The notes under the pieces were generated by a model. The model was not told the origin of the DNA and ran no database searches. It saw only the letters and a list, made by a program, of their open reading frames with translations. Shown here piece by piece: positions 55,591-64,000 of a DNA stretch of 64,000 nt. The stretch comes from Branchinecta lynchi. Its lineage: Eukaryota; Arthropoda; Branchiopoda; Anostraca; Branchinectidae. The position numbers were made by a program, and so were the translations under genes. How positions within the stretch are numbered: position 1 is the stretch's first letter; every line of letters starts with the position of its first letter. Where the stretch lies: assembly GCA_023053575.1 (NCBI GenBank), contig JAKZAP010000016.1:13224030-13288029 (forward strand), given 5' to 3'.

Positions 55591-56368
55591 CAGGGAACCA
55601 ACCAGATTAACTTGGAAATAATAACTTCCCGATCCAGTCATTGCCGGGGGAGTGGAGGGATGGGGGATCCGGAAACTAGAAACATGCATGACTCTGGAAC
55701 GGATAATCGGACATGCATGAAATTGACAATTGTGAAAAACAAGTGTCTCAGATTTTCAATTTCAGATCTGGACCGAATCCGAAAACTGGAGGGGGGGGGG
55801 GGTTAGAGGGGGGGACCGGAAATCTCGTGAAATGCTTAGGGTCGAGGGATCGGGAGAAACTTGAAGGGAAGAAAAGCATTAAACTTAGATACTTTATTGA
55901 CAAAACAAGACCGGATCGTATCACAGTAGAAGGGGTTGGAGGGGGTTTTCCCGGATTTCCGGTGATCACGAGTAAGGGGACTTCCACATGTACTAGAACC
56001 ATGAAACTTAGCAGATTGATTAGGTAGTCTCCCAGGTCGACTTGAAAATAGTTCCTTTTCCCATCCGATGATCATGGGGGGAGTGAAAGGATCGGGAATC
56101 CGGATTCTAGTGACATGCATAACTTTAGAACGGGTGATCAGACGTGCATGAAACTTGTCAAGTGTCAAGAACAAGTGTCTCAGATGATCAATTTCAAGTC
56201 TGGAACGGATCCGATAACTTCGGGGAGGGGGGGGGGGGACGGAAATCTCGTGAAACGCTTAGAGTCGAGAGATCGGGATGGGACTTGGAAGGAAGAAAAG
56301 CATAAGCCGTAGATACATCATTGAGAAAACAGGAACGGATCGTGTCACAGTGGGGGGAGTTGGAGGGG

Positions 56369-56702
56369 TAAATATTCTTTGAGCCCAAGCTGACTTTGAA
56401 ACATTTATTCAAACAATGTTTACAACGGATACGTCAGCTATGATTCTTCATCAGCGATATTTCGGCCCTTCTTGGCAAGGGTCCTCGTTAGGCTGTCAAT
56501 CCTCTGGTTCAACTTCGGGGAAGGAAACAAACCTGTAATAAAACAGGTTTGTAATAAAACAGGTTTATTACAGGTTTGTTTCCTTCCCCGAGTTGAACCA
56601 GAGGATTGACAGCCTGACGAGGACCCTTGCCAAGAAGGGCCGAAATATCGCTGATGAAGAATCATAGCTGACGTATCCGTTGTAAACATTGTTTGAATAA
56701 AA
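56369..56702. mobile_element. Repeat J fold-back 2 with 12-bp TSD
   Basis: Inverted arms around an AACAGGTTT-rich centre. Flanked by GAGTTGGAGGGG at 56357-56368 and 56703-56714. The ends are AAATATTCTTTGAGCCCAAG at the left and TTGTTTGAATAAAA at the right. Inserted inside repeat I copy 3. Confidence 0.8.
56608..56672 (+). ncRNA. Hammerhead-like ribozyme motif in J, second copy
   Basis: GACAGC (56608-56613), CTGACGA (56614-56620), stem II, GAAA (56642-56645), TA (56665-56666), GCTGAC (56667-56672). Stem I pairs better here (GC, GC, AU, CG). The opposite arm carries CTAACGA, a core mutation. Confidence 0.4.
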
Positions 56703-57029
56703 GAGTTGGAGGGGGTTTTCCACATTTCCGATGATCACGAGTTACGGTACTTCCAGATGTTCTATGACCGTGAAACTTTTCAGGCATGTTAGGGACTCTA
56801 TCAGATTGGCTTAAAGATAGTCCCTCCCCCGATTCGATCATCGTTGGAGGAAGAATCAGTTGTCAATGAGTGGTACAACAATTTCAGATTTACTAGACCA
56901 TTTTCTGATGAAATGAATATCGGGAGAGAGATCCAGCCTTGAAAACTGCAAACCCTATCTGACAAACATGCTAACTGCTCTTACAAGTCCCATTTGAGCT
57001 TTCAGCTCTTGTTAACCAAGGCACGTTTA

Positions 57030-57210
57030 GTTTTTCAGTATTTTGCGTCCAGTCACCTCATCGGAAAGAGGGAGGCCGGATAGAGTTGACAAGCGCTAAC
57101 AAGAAAATCGCTGATTTCTCGTGGAAAGTAATGGTATTTGTGAAAACGACATTTCATCTTGAAAAGATCATTTTTAGTAAGAGTTGTGCTTTAAGGACGA
57201 TTAGCTCTAA
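57030..57210 (+). repeat. Repeat U, copy 1
   Basis: TTTTGCGTCCAG, GAAAATCGCT and AAAGATCATTT--AGTAAGAGT recur at 60640-60890. Sequence 57211-57545 shows no gene. Confidence 0.5.
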
Positions 57211-57545
57211 GTTACCTAGCTCTTTTCTGAAGTACATGAAATATCAAATAAGATTAATTGTAAATTGATCTGCCGGAACCCTGGACTTCTTGGTTCTAAT
57301 CTACTGTTCAGCATCTGTTTGATCTAGACTACCATTTCTTACGAGTCCCTATTAAACATTCTTGCCCTACACTACCAAATCCTTTCGAGGAAGATTAGAA
57401 ATAAAGTTTAAAGGGAATATTGAAAAAAATATTCGAAAGATGAAATTAATTAATACTCAAGTTTAAAATCACAGATATGACGTGGATAATTATTGGTTGT
57501 TAATTAATTATGTGCATGGAAGAAAGTTAAAGGACAGCTACATAG

Positions 57546-57670
57546 TTTTTGGGATCCTAAAACGTAAGTGGAATGATGCCTGTGACTTCGTAAAAGTTGT
57601 TCGTCTGTCAGCACGATAACTCTCGAAGGGGTTGAGTATTTTGTTCAAAATTGGTGTGAGGATCCATTGT
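57546..57670 (+). repeat. Repeat H, copy 4 (5' end only)
   Basis: TTTTTGGGATCCTAAAACGTAAG...CGATAACTCTCGAAGG...TTGGTGTGAGGATCC; no tandem units follow. Confidence 0.65.
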
Positions 57671-59350
57671 GAAAGAAGGGTCGCGAGCTTGATAAGTAAC
57701 GTAAAGACAAGAAACGTGACAAGCGTGATACTCGGTGAAATGCTAATAAACTTGATAGGATACACTTAGGGAGTGTAAATTCTCTGGAACGAGAATGGAT
57801 GGAAATACTACAAAAGTAGAATGAATTTGTAATAGGTATGACGTGTCCTTTAAGAACCCCAGCATCGCAGAACTGCATGCAGGTGGTGAGCAGCTAAGCT
57901 TTCAGCAATTTCACACCGCTGTGACCGATTTAGCCTTTTTCCAGGCTTCTTGGAAACGAGGATAAACACGGCAAAATGTGTTTAAACAGATCTGATTTGT
58001 AGGATTCTTAACAGTGAACTTATAGTACTAGTATTTTTTTTACCCATCAGTAATAAATTTGTAACAACCCATTGTTACAACCCATTCAAGTACAAATTTG
58101 TATTTAATAACTAAAACTGAACAAACAAATCGAACTAACAATTGACTACTGTAAGACTAAAATAAGCTGTCATTATTGTCATTAGTATAGATCTAATTCC
58201 CATCGGACGGAGACAAGAAAGACTGGTAACAACAGTAAAGTAAGAAACACAAGAAAGGTAGAACACACAGGTAGAAATTACTCAAAGTAGAGCATGCGCT
58301 GAGCTAAATTAGTTCAGTAAAGTGCACCGTATAAGGCCTATGACAAGGAAAAAATGATTATAACATCTTATATTTATTATTTCGACTACAGTTTGTCTAG
58401 CGAGTTTTTGAGGCTCGACTAAAAAATATTTCTCAAGTTTTAGTTCACTAATATGTTCATATTTTTTCGTGTTAATTAAAACAATAAATATTTTTTTTTG
58501 CTCGCTTTCGCTTAGTGCCTTTAGCTGGTCGTAAAGTATTTATTTTATTGTTATTATTGTGTTTCTTATGTAGCGGAATGGTATCCCCGTCGAGTTTCCG
58601 ACCCCTTGGTTTCTTGATGAATGACTTAAATTCATTTTCTCACAGTTCTTAGCCTTTATAAATGCCGACTTAGCTTTGACGCTAATGATAATTTTCGAGT
58701 CGAAAAAGCCCCTTTTGTCCATCGTCGCGTTGCTTTGGTCGTGGTCGCATTGGCGCTAACTGCTTTGCTACGTGATTTTGCCCTAATTGTGTGTCCGCGT
58801 CTTACGTGACCGTGACTGGACCGCCGAATGCTCCGTCTTCCCCCATTTTTGATATCACCCAGCCTATTCAACTGTTTTCGTGAATGACTGTTTGTCTTAT
58901 CATTCCCACGACATTTGGCATATATGTAAAACACTGTATACAAATGGGATAGGCTACTGGGTTTGATACTTCCAAATACTCGTTTTGACAATTCTGGAGA
59001 AGGGTTGTATGTTTGCCATGTAAGACGATCAGTTTGGTTGTTTTGCAGAGCGATTTTTAAAGGACCCCTCTTGCTTATTATGCCGTATATATTATCCCCA
59101 GCTCCCTTATGGATTTATAAGCTTCTGAAATCCCCTCCTTTCGCCATTGTTTCTTTTTGTCGCTACGACTGTTTAGCGCTTTTTTCGGCGAGCCGAGTTT
59201 GTATGTAACGCAAAGCAAAGCCGGAAGCTTCAGGGTCCGCCAACAACTCTTTTCACATACAAGGACACGAGAGCCTGTTTTGTTTGTTTGTTGAGAGACT
59301 TGTGTTTTTCATTTGTAAAATGGCCATCAGGTCTATCTTCTGTTTTGTCC
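57671..59350. other. No gene recognised
   Basis: AT-rich stretch with minor frames. A minus-strand Arg/Lys/Ser-rich frame (58656-58991) has no recognisable domain. Confidence 0.4.
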
Positions 59351-60597
59351 TTTTTGGGATCCGAAAACGTAAGTGGAGGGATACCTATGACATCGCAAAA
59401 GTTGTCCGTCTGTCCGTCCGTCTGTAAGCACGATAACTCTCGAAGGGAATGAGATATTTTAATGAAACTTGGTGTGAGGGTTCGTTGGGTCGTTGGACCA
59501 GTCAAGTTCGTAGATGGGCTTTGTAGCTCTACATTTAGGGATGGGGGAGGGGATTCAAATTAAGGGACAAACAAAATGTTTTGAAACAGCTAATGTGATA
59601 GTCGATTATGGGGTAAGAAGACATGCTGAACACGATGGTGAAAACCATTTTGTCATCGGACAAAACCGGAAAGTTTGTTGAAAGTAAAAGTTTTATTTGA
59701 AGTTGATTAGATGTTCGATTTAGGGGTAGGAAGACATGCTGAAGACGATGGTGAAAATTATTTTCTCGACGGACAAGTATTTCGCCCGGAATCCGGCCCA
59801 AACCGGAAAGTTTGTTGAAAGTAAAAGTTTTATTTGAAATTGATTAGATGTTCGATTTAGGGGTAGGAAGACATGCTGAAGACGATGGTGAAAACTATTT
59901 TCTCGACGGACAAGTATTTCGCCCGGAATCCGGCCCAAACCGGAAAGTTTGTCAAAATTAAAAGTTTTATTTGGAGTTGATTAGATGTTCGATTTAGGGC
60001 AAGAAGACATGCTGAACACTTATGTGAAAACAAGTTTCTACCCGGACATGTATAGTTCGTCAGGAATCCGGCCAAAACCGGAAAACTGTTGGAAGTCAAA
60101 GTTTTATTTCTAGTTGATTAGATAAGCGATTTAGGGGTAAGAAGAGATGCTGAGTCCCTGTATGACAATCATATTTTACCCGGACATATAGTTCGACCGG
60201 AATCCGGCTGGAATCGGAAAATTTGTTATAAGCTAAATTTCTATTTGAAGTTGATTAGATGTTCATTACTGGGGAAAGAAGATACCCTGATTTCGTGTTT
60301 GAGCTTTCTTTTTTCGCCGGACAAGTAGTTCTGGAGTTCGGCCGGAACCGGGAAATAAGCGGAAGTGGCAGGAAGTTTTCGTCAAAACAGTTATGATAGG
60401 GGTAAACACACATGCTGAATACAAATCTGAACTTGGTTTTCTCAGGTGATTAGCTATTTTGCCTTAATCTGTTTCTGAATTTTAATTGTAAAAATGTTCA
60501 AGGAGTCTGGCGAAGACTGAATCTGGCTAAGACAAGACCCTGTTGTCTGGATCAGATATTGAATTTTTGGGATCCCATCGAAACCTTTAGTCTTGTT
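59351..60597 (+). repeat. Repeat H, copy 5 (long)
   Basis: Near identical to copy 2, including the same series of unit variants (GACATGCTGAA-ACGATGGTG, CCGGAATCCGG), with one unit fewer and a shorter (GTCC)n. Confidence 0.85.
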
Positions 60598-60639
60598 CTT
60601 TTTGGCTTGGTTTTCTCACTTTTTAACCACGATACGTAC

Positions 60640-60890
60640 AGTTGTCAAATGTTTTGCGTCCAGCCGCTTCGTTGGAGAGCTGGAAGGCTGGATAAAGTCG
60701 ACCAGTGCTAACACGAAAATCGCTAATTTCATATGGCAAATAATGTATTTTAATGGTATTTATTGTTTAAAAAAGATCGGCAAATGTAAATAATTGTATT
60801 TTCGAAAACCGGTATTTCTGAGTCTTTTATCGTGGAAAGATCATTTCCAGTAAGAGTAGTGCTTTAGCGATTTACAGCGAAACTATGCGC
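60640..60890 (+). repeat. Repeat U, copy 2
   Basis: Diverged copy of 57030-57210; TTTTGCGTCCAG and GAAAATCGCTAATTTC. Continues to 61110 without further recognisable content. Confidence 0.5.
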
Positions 60891-61216
60891 TATCGTTTTC
60901 TAGTGTGTGAAAATTGTGTTGCTGTTGTGTTTTGCGACGGAAATTTCACTCAGTGTTGAAAGATGTCGGAGGGCGCACCATAAGGTTTATGAACTCGTTT
61001 GTGCCCTTTTTTACTGTTTTTTTTTTAAAGAGTGGTTATTAGTTAGAAAAAAAAATCTGTAATGCCCATCCTACTCTAGAATCTTCTGCAGAAGGAAACT
61101 ATGAAGTTGATTTGTCAATATATTTATTAATATTTTCTTTTGAAGATGGGGGTAGTACCGTCTACTGTGTGCCCCCCTCCATTTTTCCCTTTTTTCATTC
61201 CTCCATTTTATTTCAG

Positions 61217-61388
61217 GTCAAGGTCTGTGCTACTTCCCAGTGGAATACCAGGGCGAGTATGTCACCCAGACGTCATCGAAAGGGGGCGTGGACTTGAAGT
61301 ATTCACCAATCACAATCCTTCCCGAGTCCGTCCCGATTTGGGGAATTTGCCATAGAAGAATGGGATCCAACGTGATTCTGACCGACAG
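61217..61388 (+). CDS. Secreted Cys-rich protein, exon 2 (DUF7044-like)
   Basis: 172 bases between acceptor TTTATTTCAG (61216) and donor GTAAGG (61389). Enters in phase 1, leaves in phase 2. Encodes QGLCYFPVEYQGEYVTQTSS, KGGVDLKYSPITILPESVPI and WGICHRRMGSNVILTD. The C-x-FP-E-QG-Y-TQ...IPIWG-CH-R-G-NV-L layout matches the N-terminal domain of an invertebrate secreted or membrane family that I recall as DUF7044 (often followed by DUF7043 and DUF7042); the exact family name needs a profile search. Two Cys are visible and partners would come in the next exon, not found before 64000. The function of the family is unknown. It lies on the same strand and in phase with the signal-peptide exon at 46419. 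Confidence 0.8.
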
Positions 61389-61401
61389 GTAAGGTGCCAA
61401 G

Positions 61402-61685
61402 GAGCGTGTTCCACCCTACTTGCCATAGTTACTACGCATGACGTCACGAATTCTGGCTTTTAGCCTTTAAGGCTGCAACGATTTTTCTATTTTCCAGCAG
61501 GATATAGTACCACAGGTGAATCCGACCAATCACGTCACAGAGATGTGTAGTTACTACGCTCCCGAGCATGGTAAGCAAATAGTAACTATTAGTTACTATT
61601 TCGAGAAGGTTGGAACGGTCAGCGTAGTAACTTTTCGTGAGGATGGAACGGAAATAGTAACTATTGTTAGAAGGGTGGAACACGC
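61402..61685 (+). mobile_element. MITE family A, copy 6
   Basis: GAGCGTGTTCCACCC begins 13 bases after the exon donor; the right end is GGGTGGAACACGC. Same orientation as copy 1; no clean TSD. Confidence 0.8.
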
Positions 61686-61789
61686 CCAGAATTCCGTTCG
61701 CGAGAAGTTGACAACTCCTGGTCGATTGCGCTAAACGTACAAGTCAGTATATTTCAGAGATATTTTTGCCTTTCGTGATAAGAGGTCAT

Positions 61790-62135
61790 GCTTTTAGGCT
61801 CGTTCTTCTAGCTCCAGCCTTACGAGCTCCCTTGCTAGGGAGGGGCGAAATATCGCTGGAACAGATCCCAGCCAATGGGTGCCCACTCTCGATTTTAGTG
61901 TAGGGCACCGGTGCCGGCACCGACTGACACCAGGCACCGGTTTCCGCTAGTCAAAAGATTTAAGCCAGCATGTTTAGAAGCGGAACTGCCTAATATATAA
62001 CCGGCACCGCTGGTCTCGGCCGGTGCCGGGAAAGGGTGTACAGCAGGTGTCGGGGAGTGAGTAACCCCTCGAGCTGACTTATCCGTTTTGCGCGATCGAC
62101 CATGCTTCGCAGTCAGCTCGGACTGAAAGAATATA
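61790..62135 (+). repeat. Repeat J split by K
   Basis: CCCTTGCTAGGGAGGGGCGAAATATCGC (J) then K at about 61886-62075 (GGGTGCCCACTCTCG...GGGGAGTGAGTAACCCC), then J resumes AGCTGACTTATCCG...CGCAGTCAGCTCGG. Confidence 0.65.
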
Positions 62136-62286
62136 TTTTCCTGCCTCACCGCTGCCTAGAAGGGCGCCACTCCCAAAATAATTGTAAAGCAAGTGCCCAA
62201 CAAGTGCCCATGGAGGCTGTACAGTGGTCCCCGCAATGTGAGCAACCCCTCGCACTGCCTACCCCCGTCACCGAGTCGGTCCTCCA

Positions 62287-62466
62287 CAAGGCCGTATCCA
62301 GGGGGGGGGGGGGGGGGGTAGTGGGTTGACCCCCCCCCCGAAACATACAAAAATAATGATTTTTATAGGCTTTTCGCTTTGATGTATGTGTTTCTTGTAC
62401 TTTTTTGTCCGACCAGCAGGCAATAACCCCCCCCCCCCCCCAAATAAATTCCTGGATACGTGCCTG
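62287..62466 (+). mobile_element. hAT-like MITE F, copy 4 (complete)
   Basis: CAAGGCCGTATCC at the left, GGATACGTGCCTG at the right, perfect 8-bp TSD GTCCTCCA at 62279-62286 and 62467-62474. Confidence 0.9.
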
Positions 62467-62474
62467 GTCCTCCA

Positions 62475-63097
62475 TCCTATTCGTGAATCTCGTATTAGGC
62501 TGCTGATATTTCGGATCCGGCTACCCCTCGTTTTCCATGGTTAGTCCAAAGTCTAGGAATAGTTCCAGTTTTCAGAGCTCGTGACTGCCGACATCCTAAA
62601 ATAGTAAACCACTTCGTATAGAAATGTGTAGAAATGCTCATCGATGAAAATCTACTGACGGCCCATTGGGCAAGCAGGAAGTTCTGGCATGCATTACTAC
62701 TATATGGTTCCAAAAAACATGAAATCGGTGAATCGTAATCCACAGTGTCGTTTATTCTTAAAACTTGGCAGCGACCGAGACATTACCCCCCTCCCCACTC
62801 ATTTTGCTATGCAACCCCTTTAACAGGATTACGAAACCGGTGACATCTGATTTCTTTAGATTGGGTATAAAACATATACCCCAACGTGGTATGTTATCGA
62901 TATGGTTATAGTTTTAGTTATTCCACCTCCTGATAGGGGGTACATCCCTTAGCTTTGGCCACCTGTTGATTTAGACTCACTAATTACTATTGTTTAGAAT
63001 AAGGGGCTAGTAAGCCAATGGACTATTCTTTTGGTTAACTAGGTTTTGTTGCATTAACGTTACTGACCCCTTTCGGTTTAGTTTCACTCCTCTCCAC
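62475..63097. other. No gene recognised
   Basis: A minus frame (62495-62743) has no recognisable domain. No acceptor followed by a Cys-rich frame that could be exon 3 of the secreted-protein gene. Confidence 0.4.
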
Positions 63098-63376
63098 TGC
63101 CTAAGGGTGTTTTTTTTATGTAGTTTTGGTGTAGTTTCACTGTAGTTTGACGTACTTTGACGTACTTTGTTTCAGTATTTTTTTTATTTTTTTCCGATAT
63201 TTACTCCGCTTTTTCGAAATGGCGGGTTACAAATAAATTACTTACTTACTTACTAGTTATAAAAGTACAGTATGTGTACCGTTTTATTTATCCATTACAC
63301 ATACTGTACTTCCATAACTGAAATAAAAGTACGCCAAATTACATCCAAACTACATAAAAAACGCACCTTAAGTTGG
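63098..63376. mobile_element. Inverted repeat V enclosing a LINE tail
   Basis: CTAAGGGTGTTTTTTTTATG at the left pairs with CATAAAAAACGCACCTTAAG at the right, and GTAGTTT/AAACTAC and GACGTAC inner parts also pair. 63195-63255 is a LINE 3' end (CTCCGCTTTTTCG...ACTTACTTACTTAC) as at 54215. A short palindrome AGTACAGTATGTGTA/TACACATACTGTACT sits at 63265-63310. Confidence 0.55.
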
Positions 63377-64000
63377 CCTATGCATAGGTAGGCGTGACCC
63401 TTTGATATTCATGGGCAAGTTACTCTATGGCATCTTGTGCAATTTTTATTGAACACTTTACACCCCCTGTTGAGGAATGACCGTCCAGACACCCCGATGA
63501 TTTTTCTAACATTACTGTCAAGAACCCCACAAATCGGAAGGGAAGTGGCGGAGTACATTATACCTCAGTTGTCTTGAATCCGTGAAATCAAGATACCCTA
63601 AACCCTTTCGCTACCCTCGACCCCAGGGGTCAGAGCGATAGTAATCCTCCGAGAGTAGCTTCATGATCCTTCTAATTTTCTGAAGCGAGAACAGCTGAGG
63701 TAGATCCGACAGACCCCAGACCTGGCTCATTGCCAACCGGGAAGTATATTACACTCTCAAACAGTCTCACCTTTCTGCTTTGACTTTTCATGACGTTTGC
63801 AGGTTCTGAAAGTTCCGCGTCAAATTATTTCCTGGGAAACTTCGAAGATTCTACATTGCGGAAAATTTCATGCTGGCATTTGCTCCACGTTCTAGCATTA
63901 AAAAACGGCGTCTGAGTGGCGCTGCGAAATCCTATTTCTGCGTCTGTACGCCTCGCCATTTCTAAGGCGTGTCGGCCAAATTTCTAGACAGGCGTTATGG
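63377..64000. other. No gene recognised at window end
   Basis: An acceptor-like GACGTTTGCAG at 63802 is followed by frames that stop or show no Cys-rich domain in the phase needed after 61388. Confidence 0.4.

Larger units (their letters stand above)
55591..56860 (-). repeat. Repeat I, ~430-bp tandem units, reversed
   Basis: Units with GGGGGAGTG-AGGGAT, AACATGCATGAC, GGAAATCTCGTGAAA and GGATCGTATCACAGT start near 55645 and 56075, with a third partial unit resuming at 56703 after J fold-back 2. The order of motifs parallels the complement of the 24590 array, so I treat it as the same family with a longer unit. Confidence 0.55.

Overview
The window is invertebrate metazoan nuclear DNA. It has spliced genes with GT-AG introns, a near-complete match to the C-terminus of animal 26S proteasome subunit PSMD2, a ciliary-type WD-repeat gene and a secreted Cys-rich protein of an invertebrate family. 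I cannot fix the phylum from sequence alone. Exons were found by translating by eye and checking splice sites and phase; no alignment was run.

Host genes. (1) The last exon of PSMD2 (+) lies at 1153-1335, with a poly(A) signal at 1366. (2) An essentially single-exon C2H2 zinc-finger protein of 733 aa (-) lies at 8348-10549. (3) Five phase-compatible exons (-), at 31057-30795, 29006-28835, 27435-27247, 23439-23248 and 17724-17233, encode the 3' part of a WDR49/WDR64/WDY-type protein; its 5' exons were not found. (4) A signal-peptide exon (+) at 46419-46476 joins in perfect phase to a Cys-rich exon at 61217-61388 across a 14.7 kb intron; the gene continues beyond the window.

Everything else is mobile and repetitive DNA. 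I use letters for families defined here: A (TIR GAGCGTGTTCC, TWA-like TSD), B (AGGCGTATTCTCGCC, 3-bp TSD), C (CACTGTAAAAA palindromes, TA TSD), D (1.3-1.4 kb, hAT-like, 8-bp TSD), F (short, G/C-tract, hAT-like, 8-bp TSD), E, G, K, L, S, T, V (other inverted-repeat elements), H (GTCC tract plus tandem ~137-bp units), I (tandem ~281-bp units), J (fold-back element with a hammerhead-like core), M, N, O, P, R, U (other dispersed repeats). There are also many 5'-truncated non-LTR retrotransposon 3' ends, carrying reverse-transcriptase C-terminal remnants and tetranucleotide tails.

Layout: 1-1.4 kb PSMD2; 1.4-8.3 kb repeats A, M, N, B, I and O; 8.3-10.6 kb zinc-finger gene; 10.6-17 kb motif cluster with D, E, F, G and H; 17.2-31.1 kb WD gene with introns full of A, C, G, I, J, K and LINEs; 31.2-46 kb minisatellite, L, H, P, LINEs, D, C, K and B; 46.4-61.4 kb secreted-protein gene whose intron holds LINEs, F, H, J, C and I; 61.4-64 kb A, J/K, F and a LINE tail. 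Repeat boundaries are exact where target-site duplications are given and approximate otherwise. The most unusual items are the J fold-backs with hammerhead-like cores, a duplicated non-classical Cys/His module in the zinc-finger protein, and a cluster of TACTCGACC motifs in alternating orientation.
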